Source: Brevibacterium luteolum (GTDB taxonomy: Bacteria > Actinomycetota > Actinomycetes > Actinomycetales > Brevibacteriaceae). From it: DNA of 64,000 bases. Both the position numbers and the translations under genes were made by a program. The notes under the pieces are model-generated. The model searched no databases. It was not told the origin of the DNA and saw nothing but the letters and a program-made list of their open reading frames with translations. The stretch is taken from positions 62,001-126,000 of the forward strand of contig NZ_JABEMC010000004.1 in the NCBI RefSeq assembly GCF_013004595.1, given 5' to 3'. This document shows positions 26,959 to 35,531 of the stretch, in pieces. How positions within the stretch are numbered: position 1 is the stretch's first letter; the number at the start of each line of letters is the position of its first letter.

Positions 26959-27681
26959 ATGGATTTCAAGGGACTCGCCCGCCGGGCCGTCAACCGCGGA
27001 GTGCGCGGCGGCGTCGGCTTCGTCAGCCGCAAACTGGCCGATCCGCGCACGCGCCAGGCGATCGGTGACGTCATCGGCGGTAAGGAACCGGCCACCGTGC
27101 TGCGGGAGTACCGCGATTCAGGCCGAGCCGAACGCACTGAGCGAGCCCGCCGGGAACGCGAGCAGGCGCCTCGGGAGCGGAAGACGAAGGGTGCTGACCC
27201 GCGCAGCGAGTACGCTCCTGCCACGAAAGCAGGCCGACAGCGTCCCAAGCAGAGCTTCCCGCGACGGCCCTCCGGCGGGTACCCCGGTGACTACACCGGC
27301 CCGATCCGCCCGATCTACACCCCGGATCTCGACGGGGAAGCCGATCCGGGTGAGATCGTGTGGGCGTGGGTGCCCTATGAGGAGGACCATTCCAAGGGCA
27401 AGGACCGTCCGGTGCTCATCATCGGCCGGGAGGGCCGGTGGCTGCTCGGGCTCATGCTCACAAGCAAGGACAACATCCCCGGTTCGGTCGGCGAGGTCCA
27501 TGTGACCGAGCACGCCCGCTACATCAACATCGGCACCGGTGATTGGGACGTGGAGCACCGGCCCTCGGAGATCCGTCTCGACCGGATCGTGCGGATCGAA
27601 GACGGTGCGGTGCGCCGGGAGGGCGCGATCATGCCGATGGGGCTGTTCTCCCGCGTCGTCGACGAAGTGCGAAACGCCTAG
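26959..27681 (+). CDS. PemK/MazF-like protein with long N-terminal extension
   Basis: C-terminal half (about residues 125-240) is a PemK/MazF fold: PGEIVWAWVPYEEDHSKGKD, RPVLIIGREG and the strand-rich end. MazF toxins are ribosome-independent RNases, but this protein is twice their size. Residues 1-120 are Arg/Lys/Glu-rich and look disordered. There is no antitoxin-like gene next to it; the neighbours are an EEP hydrolase and rpsT. It is thus probably not a classical toxin-antitoxin member. Leaderless start at ATG 26959. Confidence 0.75.
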   Translation: MDFKGLARRAVNRGVRGGVGFVSRKLADPRTRQAIGDVIGGKEPATVLREYRDSGRAERTERARREREQAPRERKTKGADPRSEYAPATKAGRQRPKQSFPRRPSGGYPGDYTGPIRPIYTPDLDGEADPGEIVWAWVPYEEDHSKGKDRPVLIIGREGRWLLGLMLTSKDNIPGSVGEVHVTEHARYINIGTGDWDVEHRPSEIRLDRIVRIEDGAVRREGAIMPMGLFSRVVDEVRNA

Positions 27682-27689
27682 TGCTCGTG

Positions 27690-27695
27690 TAGAAT
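27690..27695 (+). promoter_or_regulatory. -10 box of rpsT
   Basis: TAGAAT just after the PemK-like stop; predicts a start at about 27702 and a leader of roughly 150 bases. No clear -35 was found. Confidence 0.45.
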
Positions 27696-27701
27696 CGGTC
27701 G

Positions 27702-27853
27702 CTGTATGTTCACCGTTGGTGTGTGTCTCACCAGTGGTCGGGTGAATGTACACTCGCGGCTCTGGCAGTCTCTGTGTTTCCCCGCAGTGCTGTGGCGAGC
27801 AGTGAGTAGCCCTCACGACCATGAACAGTGACGAACACGAAAGAGTGTTGGAT
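27702..27853 (+). promoter_or_regulatory. Structured 5' leader of rpsT
   Basis: TGTATGTTCACC (27703-27714) pairs with GGTGAATGTACA (27741-27752) over 12 continuous positions as RNA, including two G-U pairs. Inside it, TTGGTG (27716-27721) pairs with CACCAG (27729-27734). Further on, CTCGC (27753-27757) can pair with GCGAG (27795-27799), and GTGAG (27802-27806) with CTCAC (27812-27816). The first stem would start at about the second base of the mRNA. A role in S20 autoregulation is inference. Confidence 0.5.
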
Positions 27854-28114
27854 TTGGCAAACATCAAGTCTCAGATCAAGCGGAACCTGACGAACGAGAA
27901 GGCTCGCCAGCGCAACCGCATTGTGCGCACCGAGGTGAAGACCGCTGTGCGCGCCGTGCGCGAGCAGGTCGAGGCCGGCAACGCTGAAGAAGCGCAGGCC
28001 GCCTTCCAGAAGGCTTCCCGCAAGCTGGACAAGGCTGTGTCGAAGGGTGTGCTGCACCGTAACAACGCGGCCAACCGCAAGTCGAAGCTTGCCAAGAAGG
28101 TCAACGCGCTCTGA
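27854..28114 (+). CDS. rpsT: 30S ribosomal protein S20
   Basis: Small 16S rRNA-binding ribosomal protein. I start at the TTG 27854-27856, which gives the canonical N terminus (M)[19 protein letters not shown] and 86 residues, the standard size. An in-frame ATG 11 codons upstream (27821) and a GTG at 27845 would add residues not seen in S20. GAAAGAG lies nine bases before the TTG. A long structured leader precedes it and a hairpin terminator follows. A rare start codon plus structured leader suggests tuned translation. Confidence 0.95.
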   Translation: MANIKSQIKRNLTNEKARQRNRIVRTEVKTAVRAVREQVEAGNAEEAQAAFQKASRKLDKAVSKGVLHRNNAANRKSKLAKKVNAL

Positions 28115-28133
28115 TGCGCTGACCGCACTGGCT

Positions 28134-28168
28134 GAGGGCCGGGGATCCGATTCGGATCCCTGGCCCTC
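28134..28168 (+). terminator. Terminator of rpsT
   Basis: GAGGGCC (28134-28140) pairs with GGCCCTC (28162-28168), and inside it GGGATCCGA (28142-28150) pairs with TCGGATCCC (28152-28160). The whole is followed by ATTCGTG. It lies between the converging rpsT and holA genes. Confidence 0.75.
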
Positions 28169-28216
28169 ATTCGTGTGCCCAGGCGTCGGCTGCTCCCCTG
28201 CCGGAGTCTGCCCGGT

Positions 28217-29206
28217 TCAGCGCACCTTCGACTGCTGGCAGATGAAGGTCACGAGCCGCTCGAGCGCGTAGACCGGATCACGGCCACCGCCCTTGACGGC
28301 ATAGTCTGCTTCAGCGACTTCGATGAGGACGCGTCCGAGTGCGACGTCGTTCCAGGAGCGCATTTCGCGCCTGGCCCGATCGACCTGCCAGGGGGCCATC
28401 TTCAGCTCAGACGCCAGCTGCTGCGGGCTGCCGGAGATCCCTTCGACACGAGCCATGTTGCGCACCTTCATCGCGATCGCTGCGACCAGCGGAACCGGGT
28501 CTGTGCCGGTGGCCAGGGCGTGGCGCAGCAGGGTGAGCGCTTCGGATGTCCGGCCTGAGACGGCGGCATCGGCGACTTTGAACCCGGTCGCTTCGACTCG
28601 GCCCCCGTAGTAGGCGTCAACCGTCTGCTCGGTGATCGGCCCTTCAGTATCGGCCAGCAGCTGTTCGATGCCGGCATTGAGTTCGGAGAGGTCGGCTCCG
28701 AGTGCGTCCATGAGCGCGGCGAGCGCACCGGAGGAGATCTCGCGTTTGGCAGCGGCGAACTGCTGTTGGGCGAACGCCTGCTTGTCGCTGTCGCTCTTGA
28801 GCGCCTGCGCATCGACGCGCGGATAACCGGCCTTCTCGATGGCTGTCAGCAGCTTTGAACCGCGGTTGCCTCCGGAGTGCTTGAGCACGAGAACGGCGTC
28901 TTCGTTGACCTTTTTGACGTAGTCGAGGGCATCGGCGAGAAAGGCGTCGTTCATCTGCGCGACGCCGTCGACGATGACGAGCTTGCGTTCGGAGAACAGG
29001 CTGGCACCGGCCACGAGGTCGAGGGAACCGGGTTCGTATCCGGCTGCATCGAGGTAGGAGGTCTCCAGATCCGCGGACTTCTGGCAGGCGGCGACGATAC
29101 GATCCTGGGCCTTGCGGATGAGCACTGCCTCAGGCCCGGAGATCACCACGACCGGGGCGGGTTTGGCCCGGTTGTACGGGATGAGGGTCTTCTTCTTCGC
29201 TGCCAC
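28217..29206 (-). CDS. holA: DNA polymerase III subunit delta
   Basis: Clamp-loader delta subunit, which opens the beta clamp. N-terminal region VVVISGPEAVLIRKAQDRIV (about residues 19-38) is the degenerate AAA+ start, LFSERKLVIVDGVAQM follows, and the C-terminal collar domain has the KMRNMARVEG-like AMKVRNMARVEGISGSP block. Length 329 is typical. GTG start (29204-29206). TAGGGT six bases upstream, inside the end of comEC, suggests a leaderless internal promoter besides read-through from comEA-comEC; this gene order is common in bacteria. Confidence 0.93.
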   Translation of the reverse strand: MAAKKKTLIPYNRAKPAPVVVISGPEAVLIRKAQDRIVAACQKSADLETSYLDAAGYEPGSLDLVAGASLFSERKLVIVDGVAQMNDAFLADALDYVKKVNEDAVLVLKHSGGNRGSKLLTAIEKAGYPRVDAQALKSDSDKQAFAQQQFAAAKREISSGALAALMDALGADLSELNAGIEQLLADTEGPITEQTVDAYYGGRVEATGFKVADAAVSGRTSEALTLLRHALATGTDPVPLVAAIAMKVRNMARVEGISGSPQQLASELKMAPWQVDRARREMRSWNDVALGRVLIEVAEADYAVKGGGRDPVYALERLVTFICQQSKVR

Positions 29207-29210
29207 GCCT

Positions 29211-31499
29211 CTACCCTAGTACGAAGCCCGGACAGCCTGAGCTGACCTGTCTGTGTGCGTCGATGACGATCGAACCGCATTCGTCGGTGCGCAGCACCGG
29301 ACTGGTGCCGAAGGCTGCCAGTGCGCGCGTCGTCGGGTGGCCATACCGGTTGTCGGCTCCGACGGAGACCACGCCGAGCTTGGCTCCGGCAGCCTGGAAG
29401 TACGCCTCATCCAGGTCGGCGGAACCGTGATGGGGTGCGGCAAGCACGTCGGCTGGCTGCGTCACGGTGGCCAGCCGGCGCTGCTCTTGTGCGCCGATGT
29501 CGCCCGGGACGATGACGCTGAATGTGCTGGTCTGTACGTGCACGACAACAGAGCGGCTGTTCTCATCACCGTGCGCGGGTCCGGCGATCGCTGGCGGCCA
29601 GAGGATCGTCCAGTGCACGGAGCCGAACTGAAATCGCTGTCCAGCGCTGACCGGAGTGCGCTGGGCCTCCGGGAAAGCGTGGGTGATTCCCTTCAGGCCC
29701 GGATCGTGTTCCGTTCCGGCCGGGAAATACACGGACGCGACATCCCGGCCGAAGCCGGTGCCTGCATAGCCCGCGAAGTGATCGGCATCGAAATGGGAGA
29801 TCAGCAGGTGCACACGCTGGTCACCAGTCTGGTCAAGGCAGATGTCGATGCGATCTTCGTCCTCACCGGCATCGATGACGAGCACGTCGTCGCCGGGCAG
29901 GCTGATGAGGGTGGCACTGCCCTGACCGACGTCGCAGAACATCGCGGCCCAGCCGGAGGCGACTGGAATCCGGATACCGGGAACCAGGAGCCCGGCTGCC
30001 AGCGCAGCGGCGAGCAGGCCAGCGCCAATCCGGTGGAGGATGCGGTATTCGAGCACGATCAGACAGAGTCCTGCCAGGACGACGCAGCTGAGGCCGATCC
30101 CGAGCAGTCCAGCGGGCCACGGCAGCTCTGAGGCTGGCAGGTTGGCGAAGACCCGCGCCAGACGGGCGATCCACCAGGCGCTCCAGTTCGCTGGAGCGAC
30201 GATGATGCTGCCGAGCCAGGTGCCGCCCGGCAGCAGACTGCAGACGAGCACCATCATGCCGAGCAGCGTGGCGGGTGCGACTGCCGGTGCGGCGAGCGCA
30301 TTGGCCAGCACCGACCAGGCAGAGATGGTGCCATCAATTCCCAGCAGCACCGGGGTGACACCTGCTTGGGCGCTCAACGGCACTGAGAGCGCTGTTGCCA
30401 CGACCCGTGGCAGTCCCCAGGATTCGAGGCGGTCGCTCAGCGGCTGGCCGAGGATGATGAGGGCGGCTGTGGCGCTGACGGAGAGGTGGAATCCCACTGA
30501 GCCTGACAATCCCGGCTGGTAGACCAGCACGCCGATGATGCCGGCAGCCAGCAGCGCCAGGCTTGCCGTCCGGGTTCCGCGCAGCATTGCCAGTGCTCCG
30601 ACCATGCCCATGGCTGCAGCGCGTGTCACTGAGGGTTCAGGTCCGACGATGAAGACATAGCCTGCGGTGACGGCCACGGCGAGGATGATGCGCACCACCC
30701 GTACCCGCACCACAAAACCGGCCACCCAGAGAACTGCCAACGAGACGATCGTGATGTTGGCACCGGAGACCGCGGTGACATGGCTGAGTGAGACGGTGCG
30801 CATCTCCTCGGTCAGGTCATCGCCGACTTGTGAGACGTCGCCGACGACGAGGCCGGGCAGCAACCGAGCTCCGTCGTGCGCGGTTCCAGACGTGTCGGCG
30901 AGGAAGCTGCGCATGTGGGCACGCATCTGCCATACGGGTCCTGGCTGTTTGCGGATCTCCGGCCTTCCGCGGATGAAGGCGATGGTCTGGGAGCCGCTGG
31001 TCTCAAGCTCTGCCCGCGTAGTCGTCTGGGTGCCTGCGGCTGGCAGCGGAGTGGGACTGAGTGCCGTGGCAGGTCCGAACTGGGTGCGGATCTCTGTGCG
31101 ATAGCTGCCGGAGTCGGTTGCGTGGGATTCTGCCGCAATGAGCGCTGGGCCGCTGTACAGGGTCGTCTCCGTCGGCTGCGCGAGGCGTGCGGCCCCGATG
31201 AGAGCGCAGACCGCCCCGGCGAGCAGTGCGGTGCTCAGCAGCCAACCGGTCAGCTGGGACTGTCCTCTGCCGGTGATGCGCTGACCCATGAGAGCTGCGG
31301 CGCTGACGCAGGCGAGACCTAAGCCGATTGTCGCGGTGAGGTCGGCAGGCAGCACACCGGATGCTGCCAGCCACCCGACGGCTGCTGCACTGAGCAGGCG
31401 GTGCAGGCCGGCACCATGCAGCACCCATGCTCGGATGTGAGCTCCCGTCCTCGAGAGCAGAGGGCGGTTTCGGCTGCGGCGCTGATGCCCGGTGCTCAT
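29211..31499 (-). CDS. comEC: ComEC/Rec2 family competence protein
   Basis: Large membrane channel for single-stranded DNA uptake in naturally competent bacteria. N-terminal membrane helices and an OB-like extracellular domain (DUF4131) come first, then the Competence domain with many helices (about residues 230-500). A C-terminal metallo-beta-lactamase-like domain follows with the motif ISHFDADHFAG (about 570-580) and APHHGSADLDEAY. Length 762, all three parts present and intact. The ATG overlaps the comEA stop by 4 bases. Whether the organism is competent cannot be judged, since no pilus genes are in view. Confidence 0.92.
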   Translation of the reverse strand: MSTGHQRRSRNRPLLSRTGAHIRAWVLHGAGLHRLLSAAAVGWLAASGVLPADLTATIGLGLACVSAAALMGQRITGRGQSQLTGWLLSTALLAGAVCALIGAARLAQPTETTLYSGPALIAAESHATDSGSYRTEIRTQFGPATALSPTPLPAAGTQTTTRAELETSGSQTIAFIRGRPEIRKQPGPVWQMRAHMRSFLADTSGTAHDGARLLPGLVVGDVSQVGDDLTEEMRTVSLSHVTAVSGANITIVSLAVLWVAGFVVRVRVVRIILAVAVTAGYVFIVGPEPSVTRAAAMGMVGALAMLRGTRTASLALLAAGIIGVLVYQPGLSGSVGFHLSVSATAALIILGQPLSDRLESWGLPRVVATALSVPLSAQAGVTPVLLGIDGTISAWSVLANALAAPAVAPATLLGMMVLVCSLLPGGTWLGSIIVAPANWSAWWIARLARVFANLPASELPWPAGLLGIGLSCVVLAGLCLIVLEYRILHRIGAGLLAAALAAGLLVPGIRIPVASGWAAMFCDVGQGSATLISLPGDDVLVIDAGEDEDRIDICLDQTGDQRVHLLISHFDADHFAGYAGTGFGRDVASVYFPAGTEHDPGLKGITHAFPEAQRTPVSAGQRFQFGSVHWTILWPPAIAGPAHGDENSRSVVVHVQTSTFSVIVPGDIGAQEQRRLATVTQPADVLAAPHHGSADLDEAYFQAAGAKLGVVSVGADNRYGHPTTRALAAFGTSPVLRTDECGSIVIDAHRQVSSGCPGFVLG
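29213..29218 (-). promoter_or_regulatory. -10 box of holA inside the end of comEC
   Basis: TAGGGT on the minus strand, six bases before the holA GTG; overlaps the comEC stop. Confidence 0.45.
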
Positions 31500-32389
31500 C
31501 CGACTGTGATGTGCTCGCGCAGCCGCGCCAGTGTGGCATCGCCGATGCCGTGAACGAGCACGAGGTCCTCGACTGACCCGAAGGGCCCGTTCTCCTCGCG
31601 ATGGGTGATGATGGCCTGGGCGGTGGCTGGGCCGACTCCGGGCAGCGTCTCCAGCTCTGCTGCCTCAGCGTGGTTGATGTTCACTTTTGTGTTCGCCTGC
31701 GAACCGGCTTGCCCTGTCCCCGGCCCCGTGCTGGTTGCCTGGCCTGCTCCTTGGTCCCCAGCTTCGTGGCCCTGCCCGGTTGGCAGGCTGCTGCGGTCAG
31801 GCACGATGATCTGCTCGCCGTCCTCGACAAGGCGGGCGAGATTCACACCTTCGGGCTGAGCGTCTGAGCTCAGACCGCCCGCAGCCTCGATCGCGTCGAC
31901 GACCCGGGCTCCTCCCTGGAGCCTCACGACCCCAGGTTCGGCGACGGCGCCGACGACATGGGCGGTGACCTCCTCGGCATCGGCACTCACCTGCACCGGT
32001 GCATCAGCAGAGCTGCCCTGCCCAGCACCGGCAGGGCTCTGCGGTTGCGCTGTCTGTGGGTCAGCGGCTGCGCTGGCTTCAGGTGGGTCAGGATTGCGCA
32101 GCAGGACGAACCCTGCGATTCCCAACACGGTGATGACAACAATGGCAAGAACAATCCAGCGGCGTGGAATCGGCCGGTTGCCGGGCAGCAGCGCCAGGAT
32201 CTCAGCATCGTTGGCTGCGTCCTCGTCGAACTCCTCCTCAGCCTGGGTGGCGGTGTCTGGTGGAGGGCTCAGGGGCCAACGGTGGTGGTGCGGGCGGTCC
32301 CGGGCAGCGTGGCTGGCGCTGGGTGCCCAGCCGTGCTGTTTGGACCGGGTGAGCATGTCGGCCAGCCGGTCGTCCGGTGATGGAGCCAT
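31496..32389 (-). CDS. comEA: ComEA family DNA-binding protein
   Basis: Membrane-anchored DNA receptor of the competence machinery. One membrane helix (RRWIVLAIVVITVLGIAGFV, about residues 78-97) is followed by a Ser/Ala/Pro linker, an SLBB domain (VVGAVAEPGVVRLQGGARVV) and a C-terminal helix-hairpin-helix pair (LETLPGVGPATAQAII, LVLVHGIGDATLARL). I start at the ATG 32387-32389 because TACCGT lies six bases before it; a TTG 11 codons upstream has no ribosome site. Translationally coupled to comEC. Confidence 0.9.
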   Translation of the reverse strand: MAPSPDDRLADMLTRSKQHGWAPSASHAARDRPHHHRWPLSPPPDTATQAEEEFDEDAANDAEILALLPGNRPIPRRWIVLAIVVITVLGIAGFVLLRNPDPPEASAAADPQTAQPQSPAGAGQGSSADAPVQVSADAEEVTAHVVGAVAEPGVVRLQGGARVVDAIEAAGGLSSDAQPEGVNLARLVEDGEQIIVPDRSSLPTGQGHEAGDQGAGQATSTGPGTGQAGSQANTKVNINHAEAAELETLPGVGPATAQAIITHREENGPFGSVEDLVLVHGIGDATLARLREHITVG

Positions 32390-32395
32390 ACGCGC

Positions 32396-32401
32396 ACGGT
32401 A
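32396..32401 (-). promoter_or_regulatory. -10 box of leaderless comEA
   Basis: TACCGT on the minus strand, six bases before the comEA ATG. Confidence 0.45.
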
Positions 32402-32438
32402 AGCGGGAGCCTGCTTTTGCAAGCCGGATGTGTAGCAG

Positions 32439-32466
32439 GGTGTGGACGCCGCGTGGCATCCACACC
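32439..32466 (-). terminator. Probable terminator of the ugd-degV unit
   Basis: GGTGTGGA (32439-32446) and TCCACACC (32459-32466) form a perfect 8-base stem with a 12-base loop, about 25 bases after the degV stop and just upstream of the comEA promoter. Confidence 0.55.
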
Positions 32467-32491
32467 ACCGGGTGCGCTGGCGAGTGCTGTT

Positions 32492-33394
32492 CTAGGGAGT
32501 GGTCTGGACGACCAGTCCGGTGCTGCCCGGTCCGACGTGGGCGGTCACGACCGTGGAGAGCACTGCCTGGCGGAACTGCGTGCCGTCCGGCAGGTCGGCG
32601 TCCCGCACGGCAGCCGCGAGACGGTGGGCAGTGTTTGAGGCTTCGTCGAAGGTAGCCTCGGCGTGGAGCAGGACCACTTCCTGTCCGCGCTCGGGGTAGA
32701 GTTCGCTGAATTCGTAGGCTGATTCGGTCACGAGGTTGATGACGCGATCAACGGCCCGTACCCGGGTGCGTACGCGGGCCAGCGGTGTCACCGTTCCGTC
32801 ACGCAGGCCCAGCACCGGTGTGATCGACAGGGCTCGGCCGACCAGTGATGATGCGGCTCCGATCCGGCCGCCGCGGCGCAGGTATTCCAATGAGTCGGGC
32901 ATGAAGAAGGTGCGCGTCTCAGCGAGGCACCAGTCGGTGACTTCGCCTGCCAGGCTCTCAACAGGAACCTCACGCTGGGCACCAGCGACAGCGAGGGCCA
33001 CCGCACCGGCCATACCGGCCGACGTCAGCTGGGTGTCGACGACGTGCACCGGCACAGGCGCCTCACCTGCGGCCTGCTGTGCGGAGGCGTGCGTGCCCGA
33101 CAGTTGGGCTGACATCGTCAGCACGAGCACTGCCTCGGCACCGGCTTCGGCCATCTCGGAGATCGCGGTGCTGAATTGCTCGGGGCTGGCCAGCGACGTC
33201 GTGACTGCCAGTCCTGATGCCATCCCGGCGCACACCTCGGTGGCAGTCCACTCGTTATCCGCCCGCGAGTCATCCCCAACGGTGACGCTGAGGTCGACGA
33301 TCGCGAACAGGCCGCCGAGGCGTTCGGAGTACGCCTCAGCGGTGTCCGCGTCGATGTTCGCGGTGGAGTCGCAGATGACCGCCAGAGCTGTCAC
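32492..33394 (-). CDS. DegV family protein
   Basis: Fatty-acid-binding protein fold; DegV/FakB relatives present fatty acids to a kinase. The N terminus ALAVICDSTANIDADTAEAY (about 3-22) and LVLTMSAQLSGTHASAQQA (the ligand-binding SGTY-like loop, here SGTH) are typical. Length 300. GTG start overlapping the ugd stop by 4 bases. A partner FakA-like kinase is not in the window. The protein is likely cytosolic. Confidence 0.9.
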   Translation of the reverse strand: MTALAVICDSTANIDADTAEAYSERLGGLFAIVDLSVTVGDDSRADNEWTATEVCAGMASGLAVTTSLASPEQFSTAISEMAEAGAEAVLVLTMSAQLSGTHASAQQAAGEAPVPVHVVDTQLTSAGMAGAVALAVAGAQREVPVESLAGEVTDWCLAETRTFFMPDSLEYLRRGGRIGAASSLVGRALSITPVLGLRDGTVTPLARVRTRVRAVDRVINLVTESAYEFSELYPERGQEVVLLHAEATFDEASNTAHRLAAAVRDADLPDGTQFRQAVLSTVVTAHVGPGSTGLVVQTTP

Positions 33395-34701
33395 GGCCGG
33401 CCCAGTGCCCGATACGTCCAGCCGGCTGCGCGCCAGGCAACGGGGTCGAGGACGTTGCGGCCGTCGACGATCGCCTGCTGCTTGACGAGCTTGGCGCTCT
33501 CAACCGGGTCGAGGCTGCGGTATTCCTGCCACTCGGTCAGCAGCAGCACCGCATCGGCGCCGGTGAGCGCGGTCTCCAAGTCGGTTTCGTATTCGAGGTC
33601 AGGGAACATCGCCCGGGCATTGTCGACCGCCTGCGGGTCGGCGACCGTCACGACGGCGCCCTGCAGAGCGATGAGGCCTGCGACAGCCAGTGCCGGGGAG
33701 TCGCGGACGTCGTCGGAGTTCGGCTTGAAAGCTGCGCCGAGGATCGTGATGCGCTTGCCGATGAAGGAGCCGTCGACGACCTCGCGGGCAAGGTCGACCA
33801 TGCGCACGCGGCGGCGCATATTGATCGAGTCGATCTCGCGCAGGAACGCAACGGCCTGGTCGGCGCCGAGTTCACCGGCGCGGGCCATGAAGGCACGGAT
33901 GTCCTTGGGCAGGCAGCCACCGCCGAAGCCGAGGCCGGCGTTGAGGAACTTGCGTCCGATCCGGTCGTCCATGCCGATCGCATCGGCGAGCTGGGTGACA
34001 TCAGCTCCGGCAGCCTCGCAGAGCTCGGCCATGGCGTTGATGAAGGAGATCTTCGTGGCCAGGAAGGAGTTCGCGGCGGTCTTGACGAGCTCGGCGGTCG
34101 CGTAGTCCATCACCAGACGCGGGGTGCCGGAGTCGACGATCGAGGCGTAGACGTCGTCGAGGATCTCGGTGGCACGTTCACCGGCCTCTCCGTCGGGTAC
34201 GCCGTAGATCAGCCGGTCGGGTGCCACGGTGTCCTCGACCGCGTGGCCTTCGCGCAGGAACTCCGGATTCCATGCCAGGGCGGCACCGGTGGCCGTGACC
34301 TGTTCGGCCAGCCGGGCGGCAGTGCCGACCGGGACGGTGGACTTGCCGACGACGAGGTCGGTGTCGCTCAGGTGCGGCAGCAGGGCTTCGACGGCGGCGT
34401 CGACATAGGTCATGTCGGCTGCGAATTCGCTCTTGCGCTGCGGGGTGCCGACGCAGATGAAGTGCACATCAGCGCTGGCCGCCTCGGCGATGTCGGTGGT
34501 GAAGGCGAGATTGTCACTGGTCTGCGCCCGGTCGAGCAGGTCTTCCAGACCTGGTTCGAAGAAGGGTGCTTCGGCCCGGCGTAGGGAGTCGATCTTGCGT
34601 TCGTCGACGTCGATGCCGACGACGTCGTGGCCCAGCGATGCCATGGCCGCGGCGTGAACGGCTCCCAGATATCCACAGCCGATCACCGAGATCTTCGCCA
34701 T
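33391..34701 (-). CDS. UDP-glucose/GDP-mannose dehydrogenase family protein
   Basis: NAD-dependent four-electron oxidation of a nucleotide sugar, most likely UDP-glucose to UDP-glucuronate for surface polysaccharide. N-terminal Rossmann motif VIGCGYLGAVHAA (residues 6-18). Catalytic Cys C263 in LGFGGGCLPKDI. A C-terminal UDP-binding domain with LGAAFKPNSDDVRDSPAL. Length 436, complete. GAGGAAC lies upstream of the ATG. The degV gene follows with a 4-base overlap; no glycosyltransferases are nearby, so the pathway is not shown here. Confidence 0.92.
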   Translation of the reverse strand: MAKISVIGCGYLGAVHAAAMASLGHDVVGIDVDERKIDSLRRAEAPFFEPGLEDLLDRAQTSDNLAFTTDIAEAASADVHFICVGTPQRKSEFAADMTYVDAAVEALLPHLSDTDLVVGKSTVPVGTAARLAEQVTATGAALAWNPEFLREGHAVEDTVAPDRLIYGVPDGEAGERATEILDDVYASIVDSGTPRLVMDYATAELVKTAANSFLATKISFINAMAELCEAAGADVTQLADAIGMDDRIGRKFLNAGLGFGGGCLPKDIRAFMARAGELGADQAVAFLREIDSINMRRRVRMVDLAREVVDGSFIGKRITILGAAFKPNSDDVRDSPALAVAGLIALQGAVVTVADPQAVDNARAMFPDLEYETDLETALTGADAVLLLTEWQEYRSLDPVESAKLVKQQAIVDGRNVLDPVAWRAAGWTYRALGRP

Positions 34702-34834
34702 CGTGTTGTGTTCCTCACTGCTTGTCGCATCACCGGTCAGTGAGCTGGCAGGGTGGCCGCCGTGAGTATGCTGAACTGACCGATCTTCTTCCGTTCACAG
34801 CATAGATGTTCGCAGTCTGGAAGCAGGAATTCGG

Positions 34835-34840
34835 TACCCT
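34835..34840 (+). promoter_or_regulatory. -10 box of a leaderless gene (unknown membrane protein)
   Basis: TACCCT is six bases before the GTG at 34847. Confidence 0.5.
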
Positions 34841-34846
34841 GGAGCG

Positions 34847-35530
34847 GTGAAGCGTTTCGGTGATTTCCTCCTCAACACGCCCGCCGCCGCTGCGGCCGCC
34901 GGCGTGCTCGTCATCAGCCTGGTGCTGTTCCTCATTCCGCCCCTGCACCGCGCGGCCTGGGTGATCGGAATCGTGACCGTTCTCCTGGTGGCCGTGTGCC
35001 TGCTGTTCATCGGCGTGAAATGGTGGCAGGACCAGCAGCGCATCGACCGGCTCAACGCCGAGATCGCCGACGCTTCGAAGACCTATGCTTCGGTCGGGCT
35101 GAGCCCCATCGAAGAGGACGAAGACGAAGCGGCTGACACAACGCGGGCCAAGCGCGTCCTGGAGCTGTTTCCCAAGGATGCCGGGCTCGTGCAGTACATG
35201 CGGCTGGCCAACGGGTTCAGCACACTCGACCCGCAGCTGATGGAGCCGCTCCGCACGTTCCTCGACGAGTTCAAGAAGACCAGCTTCGAACAGCAGAGCA
35301 TGCACGCAGCGTTCATGGACGTCTACCGGGCCGGCAAGAGCTTCGACTCGTGGGTGTCTGAGGAGACCTACATTCCCGACAGCGCACTCGAGATCAAGCC
35401 CGGCGATATCCGCGAAGGCGGCTGGCACGAGTTCAGCGCCGCCCGGGACGCCGGCGAGCAGAACATGGATGCGTTCCTCGACAGCCTGCGCGATTTCGAG
35501 CGCACGGCGCTGGAGACCCGCACCGTGTGA
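34847..35530 (+). CDS. Unknown two-helix membrane protein
   Basis: I do not recognise a family. Two hydrophobic helices (about residues 13-33 and 37-59) are followed by WWQDQQRIDRLNAEIADA, a short coiled-coil-like stretch, an acidic patch (EEDEDEAADTT) and a soluble C-terminal domain of about 130 residues with Phe/Asp-rich helices. Length 227, leaderless GTG start. It lies alone between the divergent sugar dehydrogenase and the convergent nadE, with one base between its stop and that of nadE. Codon bias matches the neighbours, so it is a real, non-foreign gene. Confidence 0.75.
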   Translation: MKRFGDFLLNTPAAAAAAGVLVISLVLFLIPPLHRAAWVIGIVTVLLVAVCLLFIGVKWWQDQQRIDRLNAEIADASKTYASVGLSPIEEDEDEAADTTRAKRVLELFPKDAGLVQYMRLANGFSTLDPQLMEPLRTFLDEFKKTSFEQQSMHAAFMDVYRAGKSFDSWVSEETYIPDSALEIKPGDIREGGWHEFSAARDAGEQNMDAFLDSLRDFERTALETRTV

Positions 35531-35531
35531 G

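Noticed and set aside
26953..27681. A toxin-antitoxin operon around the PemK-like gene
   Set aside because: No small antitoxin-like ORF upstream or downstream; neighbours are an EEP hydrolase and rpsT.
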